Positions 26,098 to 34,356 of a DNA stretch of 64,000 nucleotides are shown here, piece by piece. The notes under the pieces were generated by a model, which had not been told where the DNA came from, did no database searches, and worked only from the letters and a program-made list of their open reading frames with translations. Origin of the DNA: Phragmitibacter sp965284365 (GTDB taxonomy: Bacteria; Verrucomicrobiota; Verrucomicrobiia; Verrucomicrobiales; Verrucomicrobiaceae). The translations under genes were made by a program, and so were the position numbers. How positions within the stretch are numbered: the first letter of the stretch is position 1; every line of letters starts with the position of its first letter. The DNA lies in the NCBI GenBank assembly GCA_965284365.1, contig OZ260079.1:2914001-2978000 (forward strand), in the 5' to 3' direction.

Positions 26098-26126
26098 AGA
26101 AAGACGCGCCTCGCGCGTCTTTCTTT
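26098..26126. terminator. Bidirectional terminator
   Basis: The stem AGAAAGACGCG/CGCGTCTTTCT with a 5-base loop ends in TTT on the plus strand and, read on the minus strand, also ends in U-rich sequence. It lies between the convergent basic-protein gene and the DapA-family gene and can serve both. Confidence 0.8.
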
Positions 26127-26155
26127 GTCAGGAGGCCGTGTCTTGGATTGAACTC

Positions 26156-27079
26156 TCAGGACAACTTGTCGTCATTCCAGGCCAGCATGTTGCGGGCAGC
26201 TTCGTAGATCGAGTCCTGAACGTCTGAGCCTAGTTCGGAGAGCAAGGGAACCATGTCACCCGCGTGGGCGATGCCCGCCAGTTGCACGGCATGGTGCAAG
26301 ACCTGAATGGGGCCATGCGCGTTGCGGAGATCTTCCAACGGAAGGAAGCGGTCACGAATCGCTTCGGCTTCTTCAAATCTACCGGCGAGGAGCGCCTGTA
26401 GCATCTGTTGGGAACGACGAGGAGCGACGCAAACGCAGCCGGCAGTGTAAGCCTGCACGCCAAACTTCTGCCAATGGATGATGGCAGGCTGCTCACCGAT
26501 GCCGCTGACCAGGATCTTGCGGGGCACTTCCTGCGAGAGTGCTTCGAGCAAGGGATCGTGCGACGGGTCTTTGCGCACAACAGCGTATTTGATCCAGGAG
26601 ATGACCCCTGCACTAACAAGCGACTTCACCACCTCCAGGTTCACATAACCTTCGTCTTTGATGTAAAGCACGATGGGCTTGCCCAGTTTCTCTGCGAGAG
26701 AAAGGACCGCAGCACGCACACCCTCTGGCTTCGAAACAGCCATCGTGGGTAGCAGCATGGCAGTTGGGAATTGCTTGCGGCTCAGAATGGAAACCTGATC
26801 CAGCGCGAAACCATAATAAGGTCCAATGGCCGGAATGATCCAAGTGTCTTCTGCGGCAGAAGCTTCCAATTGGTCCAGCACGCTTTCGTATTCCGCGAGA
26901 CTGATGTTGTAGAAGTTTGCATTGCCACCGTAGAGGAGCGTGTTCACGCCGCCGGACTCGATGTGGCGAATGAGCTTGGCATTTTCCGAGGCTGAGGATT
27001 TGCCGTCAGCGTCCCGGCAAAGAGGCGGCACGGCGATGACGGAGCGTTGGAGGTCGGAAGGCGTGAACGAGGTATGCAT
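26156..27079 (-). CDS. DapA-family (dihydrodipicolinate synthase-like) lyase
   Basis: A 307-residue TIM-barrel enzyme of the N-acetylneuraminate lyase/DapA superfamily. Schiff-base K164 sits in WIKYAVV, with the upstream Tyr in VLYIKDEGY (about 138-146). The start (GGVNTLLYGGNANFYNIS) has a Gly-Asn-Ala pattern where DapA has GTTGE, so the substrate is probably not aspartate semialdehyde but a 2-keto-3-deoxy sugar acid. It lies about 70 bases downstream of an IlvD/Edd dehydratase gene on the same strand, which supports a sugar-acid route: dehydration followed by cleavage or second dehydration. The specific substrate is inference. Confidence 0.88.
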   Translation of the reverse strand: MHTSFTPSDLQRSVIAVPPLCRDADGKSSASENAKLIRHIESGGVNTLLYGGNANFYNISLAEYESVLDQLEASAAEDTWIIPAIGPYYGFALDQVSILSRKQFPTAMLLPTMAVSKPEGVRAAVLSLAEKLGKPIVLYIKDEGYVNLEVVKSLVSAGVISWIKYAVVRKDPSHDPLLEALSQEVPRKILVSGIGEQPAIIHWQKFGVQAYTAGCVCVAPRRSQQMLQALLAGRFEEAEAIRDRFLPLEDLRNAHGPIQVLHHAVQLAGIAHAGDMVPLLSELGSDVQDSIYEAARNMLAWNDDKLS

Positions 27080-27147
27080 GACAGTGTGGGTATGCTTGTG
27101 GCAGGAAGATGCGCAGCGTCAAGGGACTTCACATCCCAGCATTGGCT

Positions 27148-28899
27148 TTAGTGGATGCGCGGCTCAGGAGTTAGTGTGCCGGTATGTTGCAGGAAGCGGA
27201 AGTCACAACCTTCGTGCGCCTGCGTCACTTCGTTGAGAAACAGATGCAGGTAACCGCGGTCAATTCTGCGTGGTTCAGGTGACCAGGCCGCACGACGCGC
27301 AGCCAAAGCTTCATCGCTGATTTCCAAGGTGAGCGTCCGTGCAGGCACATCGAGAGAGATGATATCGCCCGTTTGCACAAACGCGAGAGGTCCACCCAAA
27401 GCGCTCTCTGGGGAGATGTGCAGCACACAGGCCCCGTAGCTGGTGCCGCTCATGCGGGCATCGCTCATGCGAAGCAAATCCCGAACACCGGACTCCAGGA
27501 TTTTCTTTGGCAAAGGCAACATGCCCCACTCCGGCATGCCGGGCGCGCCGATAGGCCCGGCGCTTTGCAATACCATGATAGAGTCTTCCGTGATCCCGAG
27601 ATCAGGATCATCCAGCCTGGCGGCGAGATCTTCATAATCACGGAAAACGACCGCTGGCCCGCGATGCTGCAGGAAGCGCTGCTCCATGGCGCTGTGTTTA
27701 ATGACCGCTCCATTCGGGCAAAGATTCCCACTCAGTACCGCCGTGCCGCCTTCCGGTGATAATGGGTTGTCCCGTGTGCGGATGACTTCGGTATTCCAAA
27801 TGCGCGCATCCTTGATGTTCTCCAACAAAGTTTTGCCGTTAACGGTCTGGCATGCGCCATCCAGGAGATCGGTGACCTGGGCGAGAGTCGCTGGTAGCCC
27901 GCCGGCGAAGTGGAAGTCCTCCATGAGGAAGCGGCCGGCAGGTCGAAGATCAGCGAGCCGAGGGGTCTTACGGGAAATGATGTCGAAATCATCCAGTGGC
28001 AACTTGATGCCCGCGCGTCCCGCCATGGCAATGAGATGAATGATCGCATTGGTGCTGCCGCCCACGGCCATGTCTGCCACGATGGCATTGTGGAACGCGG
28101 ACTTCGTGAGGAAGTCTGAGGGATTCAAATTCGTCCAGGCATTCTCGACGATCTGCCTGCCTGATGCGGCGGCCATGCGCCAGTGGCGGGCATCACTGGC
28201 AGGGATGCTGGACGCGCCGGGCAGCGTGAGACCGAGCGTCTCCGTGATCGCGGTCATGGTCGCAGCCGTGCCCATGGTCATGCAATGACCATGGGAGCGC
28301 GCGATACCATCCTCGATCTCACACCAGTCGTCCTGCGTGATGGTGCCAGCGCGAAGCTCTGCCCAGTATTTCCACGCGTCATAACCACTTCCGAGTGTCT
28401 GGTCGCGCCATTGTCCGCGCAGCATGGGACCGCCGGGAACAAAGATGAAGGGAAGCCGCGCGGAAAGTGCGCCCATGACGAGTGCTGGCGTGGTCTTGTC
28501 GCAAGCTCCCAACAAGACGGCGCCATCAGCAGGGTGACATCGCAAGACCTCCTCTGTCTCCATCGCGAGGAGATTGCGATAAAGCATGGTGGTGGGCTTC
28601 ATGAAATTCTCGCTCAAGCTGAGCACGGGAATTTCAATGGGCATACCGCCCGCTTGGAGAATGCCTTTTTTGACGTTCTCCGCCAGGACCTTGAAATGCA
28701 GATGGCAGGGATTGATCTCCGACCATGTGTTCAGAATGGCGATAACTGGCTTGCCTTCCCAATCTTCCGGACCGAGACCAAGTTGCCGCGCCCGGGAGCG
28801 ATGACCAAAGGAGCGCAGGTCGTTCGGTCCAAACCAGCGGTAGGAGCGAAGCTGATCCGGCGCTAGACGTGGGGAAGGGGAGTTAGGTGAATCGGACAT
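27148..28899 (-). CDS. IlvD/Edd-family sugar-acid dehydratase
   Basis: A 583-residue iron-sulphur dehydratase. Cluster cysteines are visible at C65 (INPCHLHF) and C133 (GACDKTTPAL), with a third probably in YGACVLH. Other family blocks are FVPGGPM, HGHCMTMGTAATM, GGSTNAIIHL and SDARMSGTSYGACVLHISPE. The length fits the L-arabinonate/D-xylonate dehydratase branch better than classical dihydroxyacid dehydratase, and the neighbour is a DapA-family lyase, not ilv genes. The two probably work in non-phosphorylative breakdown of a pentonate or hexonate. It is the first gene of the operon; the substrate is inference. Confidence 0.9.
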   Translation of the reverse strand: MSDSPNSPSPRLAPDQLRSYRWFGPNDLRSFGHRSRARQLGLGPEDWEGKPVIAILNTWSEINPCHLHFKVLAENVKKGILQAGGMPIEIPVLSLSENFMKPTTMLYRNLLAMETEEVLRCHPADGAVLLGACDKTTPALVMGALSARLPFIFVPGGPMLRGQWRDQTLGSGYDAWKYWAELRAGTITQDDWCEIEDGIARSHGHCMTMGTAATMTAITETLGLTLPGASSIPASDARHWRMAAASGRQIVENAWTNLNPSDFLTKSAFHNAIVADMAVGGSTNAIIHLIAMAGRAGIKLPLDDFDIISRKTPRLADLRPAGRFLMEDFHFAGGLPATLAQVTDLLDGACQTVNGKTLLENIKDARIWNTEVIRTRDNPLSPEGGTAVLSGNLCPNGAVIKHSAMEQRFLQHRGPAVVFRDYEDLAARLDDPDLGITEDSIMVLQSAGPIGAPGMPEWGMLPLPKKILESGVRDLLRMSDARMSGTSYGACVLHISPESALGGPLAFVQTGDIISLDVPARTLTLEISDEALAARRAAWSPEPRRIDRGYLHLFLNEVTQAHEGCDFRFLQHTGTLTPEPRIH

Positions 28900-29391
28900 G
28901 GGTGAAGAGTGATATTCGGAAGGAGCGGGACAAAGTGCCAGTCAAAAAATCAAGACTGATGCTGGTGATCGGATCGCAGCTCAGATTTTTTTAGCGTTGC
29001 GGTCACACTTTGGCCAGCTCGCTCGTCCCGTTTGGTGTTATGACGAACCAACTTGCGCAAGAAACTCAAGACAAACTGGCCACAGTGCGGAACGTCACTC
29101 CAATGGCGGTGGCAAGGCCAGCGCTGTGCCACGTGTCCTGAATGGCCGCGAGCCGATCGCAAAGTTCTTCATCGGAATATCCCGCCAAGATGGCCTAGCC
29201 CGCGGCTTTTATGAAACGAAGCCCACCTTCTTTAACGGGGCACCGGGCATGCTCATTTGTATGGATGACAAACCCATCACGGCGTGACATTGGAGATTAA
29301 AGAAGGAAAGATATCCAGAATTTTTGCTCTTCGGAATCTGGATAAATTGGAGTCCTCAAATCCGTAGAGTCCGGGGATTGCCCTTTGTTTT
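28900..29391. other. Intergenic region with gene remnant and inverted repeat
   Basis: Nearly 500 bases without an intact gene. It contains the sigma-factor-like remnant (29079-29287) and an 8-base inverted repeat, TATCCAGA/TCTGGATA, at 29312-29344 with a 17-base loop. The repeat has no T-run and may be an operator or a weak terminator for the GAF-protein gene ending at 29392. Confidence 0.45.
29079..29287 (+). pseudogene. Remnant of a SigJ-type ECF sigma factor C-terminus
   Basis: The last 65 or so codons of an open frame read SNGGGKASAVPRVLNGRE, IAKFFIGISRQ and FFNGAPGMLICMDDKP. This matches the pattern of the SnoaL-like C-terminal domain of SigJ-type ECF factors (S-D-GGGK-A-A, G-x4-ARF, VNG-PG-L). 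Sigma regions 2 and 4 are not found upstream in any frame, so most of the gene is gone. It stops with TGA at 29285-29287. The identification is by motif memory and should be checked with a profile search. Confidence 0.5.
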
Positions 29392-30105
29392 TTATACCCG
29401 GGCTGCGGCGAACTGTGCAATCTGAGTATTCATCGACGCGGCACATTCAGGGCAGACCCCATGGGTGAACTGGAGATTCCTGTGACGGGCAAAATAGTGT
29501 TCCACATGGTGCCAGAAACTCTCATCATCGCGCACCTTGCGGCACCAGGCACACATGGGCAGCAGCTCTTGCAAGGTGGCAACCTCTCGTTTGGCGACTT
29601 CTTTTTCCGCGAGGGCGATACTTAGAGATTTTACCGTCTTCCGGAGCTCAAGGGCTCGCATCACTTGACGGGCAAGAGCCGCCAATGCCTCTTCTTGATC
29701 GGGGGTTAGTTCACGCGGTACCTGATCAATCGCACAAAGCGTCCCAATGGGAATCCCGCTGGGCGTCACAAGAGGAGCTCCCGCGTAGAATCGGATATGG
29801 GCATCACCCGTTACCAAGGGGTTTGAGGAAAAGCGGTCGTCCAGGGAGGCGTCTTGTACTTGCAGAGTGCGGTGATCTTGGATGGCGTAACGGCAGAAAG
29901 CGTGCTCCAAAGGTGTCTCCCGCATTTCCAAGCCTACCCTTGATTTGAACCACTGGCGTTTTTTGTCCAACAACGTGACAAGCGCGATAGGAGTACCGCA
30001 GATGAAACTGGTCAGGCGGGTGAGATCGTCGAAGGCCTCCTCAGGGGGAGTGTCCATGATCTCGTATTCACGAAGCGCGGCGGCACGAAGGTTGGCGGTG
30101 TCCAT
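29392..30105 (-). CDS. GAF-domain protein with C-terminal double-CxxC module
   Basis: A 237-residue cytoplasmic protein. The GAF domain (about 18-155) has the ALRxYxIMDTPPEEAFDDL opening, here seen as REYEIMDTPPEEAFD, followed by FYAGAPLVTPSG and GTLCAID, typical of GAF domains in sensor kinases and cyclases. A coiled coil (about 156-182) links to a module with two CxxC pairs (C185/C188 and C218/C221; CAWCRKVRDDE and CPECA), often found at the end of bacterial signalling proteins and possibly metal-binding. No output domain is present, so it may regulate a partner. The ATG at 30105 is chosen; the frame opens further upstream. It is divergent from the phosphodiesterase gene. Confidence 0.85.
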   Translation of the reverse strand: MDTANLRAAALREYEIMDTPPEEAFDDLTRLTSFICGTPIALVTLLDKKRQWFKSRVGLEMRETPLEHAFCRYAIQDHRTLQVQDASLDDRFSSNPLVTGDAHIRFYAGAPLVTPSGIPIGTLCAIDQVPRELTPDQEEALAALARQVMRALELRKTVKSLSIALAEKEVAKREVATLQELLPMCAWCRKVRDDESFWHHVEHYFARHRNLQFTHGVCPECAASMNTQIAQFAAARV

Positions 30106-30156
30106 ATTTGAAAGAGCGGAGGTTGTTTGGCAGACGCAGCCGAACGGAAATCTGTT

Positions 30157-30171
30157 ATTATAGTAATTATA
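30157..30171 (-). promoter_or_regulatory. Possible -10 boxes of the GAF-protein gene
   Basis: Read on the minus strand, two TATAAT hexamers occur at 30166-30171 and 30157-30162 within an AT-rich patch (GTTATAATTACTATAATAAC) about 55 bases upstream of the GAF-protein ATG. A TTGGCC at suitable, slightly long spacing could be the -35. The perfect -10 matches are direct; use in vivo is inference. Confidence 0.4.
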
Positions 30172-30295
30172 ACGCAGTAATGGCCAAAGTTGCGTGCATA
30201 TTTTGCGAAACTTTCTCAGTCTCAACTGGTAGCTCTGATTCGAACGGTGGTGATTTGCCCGCATATGTTGGGAACTTTCGGTGTTTTCAATTCGC

Positions 30296-31159
30296 ATGAT
30301 TTACTCTCGAAATAGACCGCGAAATTCGGTCCGCACATTGATGGCGATGGTTATCTATAGTTCCCTCAGTGTAGGAACGTCCTCGGGGATCGAGCAATCT
30401 GGCGAATCAGGGATGATGCCCTCTCGTGGTCTGTGCGCCCATCGAGGTGCGATTAAAACACACCCTGAGAACACGATCCCCGCCTTGCGGGAAGCGGCTC
30501 GATTGGGTGCACAAATGATTGAGTTTGATGTGCAGCTTACCAAGGATGGGGCCTTGGTGCTGATGCACGATGCCACCGTGAATCGCACGACCAGCGGGAA
30601 AGGAAAGGTGAGCGACCTGACTTTGGCAGAGATCAAAGGCCTGGACGCAGGTTCCTGGTTTGACAATGCTTTCAAGGATTTTCGCGTCCCAACTCTTGAA
30701 GAGGCTCTTGCCGGATTGCCGCGCAACGTCTGGCTTAACGTTCATCTCAAGGGTGGCGCTGAGGTGGGAGCCGCCACCGCACGAGTGATTCAACGCGAAC
30801 AGCGCCTTCATCAAGCCTTCCTGGCCACCAATGCCGAAGCCGCCAAGGCTGCTCGTGAAGTGGAGCCGCGTATTTTAATCTGCAATATGGAACGGCAGGG
30901 GAACTCCATGGACTATGCTCGTGCCACGATCGAGGCCAAAGCGCAGTTCATTCAACTGCTCGGCAAAGGAGACATCCCCAGCGAGGCTGTGAGTTTGCTC
31001 AAGGCCGCTGGCGTGAAGGTGAACTATTACCACGACGAGACGCCGGAAGGACTGCGTCGGCAATTCGGTGGTGGTGTGGACTTTCCCTTGGTCAATGATC
31101 TGGTCGCAGCGATACCTATTGCCCGCGAGTTTGGCATCGAGCCAGCGAGGCCTGAATAA
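30296..31159 (+). CDS. Glycerophosphodiester phosphodiesterase, probably exported
   Basis: A 287-residue GDPD-family enzyme that hydrolyses glycerophosphodiesters to glycerol 3-phosphate and an alcohol. Active-site blocks are CAHRGAIKTHPENTIPA (His, Glu/Asn), MIEFDVQLTKDGALVLMHD (metal Glu/Asp and second His), then NVHLKGG. A hydrophobic N-terminal stretch (about 14-27) suggests export or anchoring. An ATG at 30296 is preferred to the GTG at 30281. The gene is monocistronic: upstream is the divergent GAF-protein gene and downstream a long non-coding region with hairpins. Confidence 0.9.
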   Translation: MIYSRNRPRNSVRTLMAMVIYSSLSVGTSSGIEQSGESGMMPSRGLCAHRGAIKTHPENTIPALREAARLGAQMIEFDVQLTKDGALVLMHDATVNRTTSGKGKVSDLTLAEIKGLDAGSWFDNAFKDFRVPTLEEALAGLPRNVWLNVHLKGGAEVGAATARVIQREQRLHQAFLATNAEAAKAAREVEPRILICNMERQGNSMDYARATIEAKAQFIQLLGKGDIPSEAVSLLKAAGVKVNYYHDETPEGLRRQFGGGVDFPLVNDLVAAIPIAREFGIEPARPE

Positions 31160-31710
31160 TGAACGAATAACCGCGCAGCAATAAATCTGCATCTCTACTG
31201 CAGGCGGTCTTGCCTGCGGTAGCTAAGTGACCGCTTTAGTAAGTGAACTGTTACTTACGACACGCGCTCCCAGTGCGGGAAGCATCGTAAGACACTTTTC
31301 ACGGCGGAATAACTTGCGTGACCGCTACGGAAGCGGAAGATATGGAAGCTTCTCTATTCAAGGTGGTGGAAGCTAGGCAGCAGACCAGAATGTGCAAGGA
31401 CTCTTTGTCCACTGCGCTTCTCAATCCCAAGTATTGTCATCCCGCACATTCAGGCGGAGGTGAGGTTCCACCAATCATAATCAAGACTGCACTCCGCTTC
31501 GGATCAGGTGTTTGAGCCAGTCTGCATCATCGCGATGCAAGGCCTCATGTCTGCCGGGTGGCGACCGCCGTCTTGTAATAACCAGTCCGCAGCACCTGCT
31601 GCTGCGGGTGCTGCATTGTTTCACTTTCTATTGTTCTATCATTGTTCCGTCTGATGAAATTTTGTTCTGAGGTCCCTGCCCATCAAGCCCACCCTTCATG
31701 GTGCGCGTCT
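31160..31710. other. Long intergenic region with several hairpins
   Basis: About 480-550 bases without a convincing gene. It holds three inverted repeats: GCAGGC/GCCTGC at 31200-31217, an imperfect 20-base palindrome (GTAAGTGAACTGTTACTTAC) at 31239-31258, and GCAGCACC/GGTGCTGC at 31589-31614. The 9-mer GTGACCGCT occurs twice (31228 and 31318 areas). None has a T-run. The region probably carries the end of the phosphodiesterase transcript and the leader of the malectin lipoprotein gene. One short open frame (31318-31515) has no recognisable content. Confidence 0.45.
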
Positions 31711-34326
31711 ATGCGCTCCGTGCTCCCGGCCAAAGGTGGGATGGCCGCCTATGCCGTACTCCTCATGCTCCTGCTCGGATCGTGCGACCGCTCAGCCACA
31801 GAGGGGGATGCATCTGCCAAGCAGTCCAAGGGGCGTGAATTCGTGCCGATACGTATCAACTGTGGCGGCGGTAAACGAACGGACCGTAAAACGGGGATCG
31901 TATGGTCCTCTGACAAGGAGTACAAGCGCCGTGGTGTGAAATACAAGTTCAAGGAAACACCCATACGCGCAGATGTGGAGGGTCCAGCGCCAAAGGAAGT
32001 CTATCAGACGGCGCGCCGTCAGGCAGTGGCTTTTCGATTCAAAAAAGTTCCGGATGGCCTCTATCGCGTGAGGCTTCACTTCATGGACGGGAAGAGGCAC
32101 GCAAATCGCGCTATGGACTTCTGGCTGGAAGGGCTGCGCCTCGTGCATAATTTCAATATCGCGGAGGCTGCCAATGGAGTTTCCCGGGCCACGGTGATGG
32201 AGGTCATCGTTCGCGTCAGCGATGGCAATGGCATGGACATTAAGGGATCACGGGGACGTGGGGATGATGTCGTGATCAGCGGTATTGAGATTTTGCCTGC
32301 TCCCCCCCGATCGGTGGAGTCTAGCGTGCAAGAGGAGCATTACAGCGACGCTCCGGCCGGTTTTGTGGCTGACCTGAAAAAGTTCGCGGAAGATGATGTG
32401 AAACTGGTGTGGACCCGCACTGAGAACGAAGAGGATTACTACAGCAAAACGGATAGTAGCCTGCTCATGAGCTATGATTCAAAAGATGGCCGCGAGCGTG
32501 CCATCCTCCCAAGACTCGGTAGTTATGCCATGCCGATGATTTCTCCAGATGGGTCTCAAGTGGTCTTCACGGACAATCTGGAGGGCAAGTGTTTCGCTGT
32601 GAATTTTGACGGGACAAATCTCCGGGAACTGGCGGAAGGTTCGGCTTCCGATGTGTGGATAGACCCCGCCACTAACCGCACCTGGGTCTATTTGCGGACT
32701 GGCTGGCGAGATCTGAATGCCCCCATCGTGCGAGTCGATTTGAGCAATCCGTCGGTCAAGGAGACCGTCTGGAATCAGTCGGCTACGGGACAGGAGCAGG
32801 CATTGTGGTTCTCACTCTCTACCGATGGCACCGTTGCGGCAGACGGTTTTCCGTGGCCAAGCTGTGGATTGGCAAATTTGCAGTCTGGCGATATCCACTT
32901 CATGGGGAAAGGCTGCTGGCCTGGCCTGGCGCCAAACGATAGCCACAGCTACTTCTACTTTGTTGGCAAGCACACGGAGATCGAGTTCTTTGACCGCCCC
33001 GATTCGCCGCCACGCACCATTGATCTCGCGACAGTACCAAATTGGCAGGGGAGAAAACTCTATCATCCTCGCTGGTCCAACAATGTGCGCTACATCACCG
33101 CCACTGCCCCGCAGTGGATGCCGGAAACGGAGCTTTACATCGGCAAGTTCGACGCAGGATTCACCAAAATCGAAGAATGGTTCCGCGTCACCTACAATGA
33201 AACCTCCGACTTTTTTGGAGATGCATGGTTCGCGGGAAATGCACCGAAGGCACTGCTGGGTCAGGCCAACACTCCGGCAATAACGCCAGGCACCACCGCG
33301 CCAGCGCCAGTAGCCGTGAAGCCGGCGGTCGAGATTTCACCGCTTGCGGAAGGATTGGCGTTTATCTGGGAAAACGAACGGGCCAAGAATGCGGTCATTG
33401 ATGCTCAAGGCAAGATCGTGAAGTCTTGGAGTCTCCGATACGATGGTGAGACAAGACCGAACGCTTGGTTTGGAGCGGACGTAAGAAACGGTGGGTTGGT
33501 GCCACCCGTTGACGCGTTGCCGGTGGTTGGGTCCGCCATTGCTTCTCCGCGCGGCTTCAGCCTGACGGTGGATGCCAGTCCAGTGGATACCGCACGCACG
33601 GGCGACATTGCCTTTATTGGTGGCAAGGAAGAGGGCGCGGTGCTGGCGATCCGGCAGGTGGGCCAGGAGTATGTGGCTTCGCTGATATCCGCTGATGGCG
33701 GCATAAAAAATGTGTCCCTTGGCCAGGTAATTGCCAACAAAATGACGCAGCTAACGACGGTGTATGATGGGAAGAGGCTCACCACTTTCCGCGATGGTGT
33801 GGAGACGGCCGGGGAGGCAGTCAATCTGCCTGTAGGTCCTCTGCCAGTAAACACTATGATGTATGGCCGTGGCCCTTTGGGAGAGCAGACGTGGCAGGGC
33901 GCACTGCGCAACATCCGCCTTTACCAACGAGCCCTGACAGCGGTGGATATCAAAGCCTTGCATGAGGTTTCGCGAAACGATTGGAGCAAATTCAGCCCCA
34001 TCCCTCGAGTTGTCGTCGAAGCAGAATTGATTCAAGGGTCGCAGCCATCCGATCCGCGGACCATTGCTCCTTATTCTCGCAGTCTCGCTGAGAATTTATA
34101 CAAGGTGAAGCGTGTGATATCTGGCGAGTTCAAAGAGGAAACGATCATCGTGCTGCAATGGGCGATCTTGAGCAGCAAGATTCTTCCCAGTGCAAATCGG
34201 GAAGATGGTCAGACCTTTCAACTTACGCTGGAAGCTTCAGGGGCGCATCCGGAATTGGATGGCGAACACCGGTCCACGGACCTGTTTGATGCCACGTCTC
34301 CCGTTTTCTATGACGTAGGCTCTTAG
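31711..34326 (+). CDS. Malectin/beta-propeller/LamG lipoprotein
   Basis: A large secreted lipoprotein of 871 residues. The signal peptide ends at a lipobox (LLLGSC, C25). A malectin-like carbohydrate-binding domain follows (about 40-195; IRINCGGG, YRVRLHFMD). Next is a TolB/WD40-like propeller (about 225-490), with repeated blocks such as YAMPMISPDGSQVVF. A LamG/concanavalin-type domain lies near the end (about 535-765; LTTVYDGKRLTTFRDGV, GALRNIRLYQRAL). This mix resembles proteins that decorate planctomycete and verrucomicrobial sulfatase and PSD1 clusters and probably bind a polysaccharide. ATGs at 31654 and 31741 are also possible; I chose 31711 for its signal peptide. It is convergent with the DUF1501 gene. 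Confidence 0.75.
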   Translation: MRSVLPAKGGMAAYAVLLMLLLGSCDRSATEGDASAKQSKGREFVPIRINCGGGKRTDRKTGIVWSSDKEYKRRGVKYKFKETPIRADVEGPAPKEVYQTARRQAVAFRFKKVPDGLYRVRLHFMDGKRHANRAMDFWLEGLRLVHNFNIAEAANGVSRATVMEVIVRVSDGNGMDIKGSRGRGDDVVISGIEILPAPPRSVESSVQEEHYSDAPAGFVADLKKFAEDDVKLVWTRTENEEDYYSKTDSSLLMSYDSKDGRERAILPRLGSYAMPMISPDGSQVVFTDNLEGKCFAVNFDGTNLRELAEGSASDVWIDPATNRTWVYLRTGWRDLNAPIVRVDLSNPSVKETVWNQSATGQEQALWFSLSTDGTVAADGFPWPSCGLANLQSGDIHFMGKGCWPGLAPNDSHSYFYFVGKHTEIEFFDRPDSPPRTIDLATVPNWQGRKLYHPRWSNNVRYITATAPQWMPETELYIGKFDAGFTKIEEWFRVTYNETSDFFGDAWFAGNAPKALLGQANTPAITPGTTAPAPVAVKPAVEISPLAEGLAFIWENERAKNAVIDAQGKIVKSWSLRYDGETRPNAWFGADVRNGGLVPPVDALPVVGSAIASPRGFSLTVDASPVDTARTGDIAFIGGKEEGAVLAIRQVGQEYVASLISADGGIKNVSLGQVIANKMTQLTTVYDGKRLTTFRDGVETAGEAVNLPVGPLPVNTMMYGRGPLGEQTWQGALRNIRLYQRALTAVDIKALHEVSRNDWSKFSPIPRVVVEAELIQGSQPSDPRTIAPYSRSLAENLYKVKRVISGEFKEETIIVLQWAILSSKILPSANREDGQTFQLTLEASGAHPELDGEHRSTDLFDATSPVFYDVGS

Positions 34327-34356
34327 GAAGGCGAAAATCTCGCGGACCGCAAAAGA

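Noticed and set aside
30230..30250. tRNA T-arm-like GATTCGAAC
   Set aside because: No matching stem, anticodon arm or CCA-side acceptor stem; the first T-stem base is wrong.
31318..31515. 65-codon frame in the long intergenic region
   Set aside because: No homology-like features; overlaps hairpin-rich DNA; translation not protein-like.
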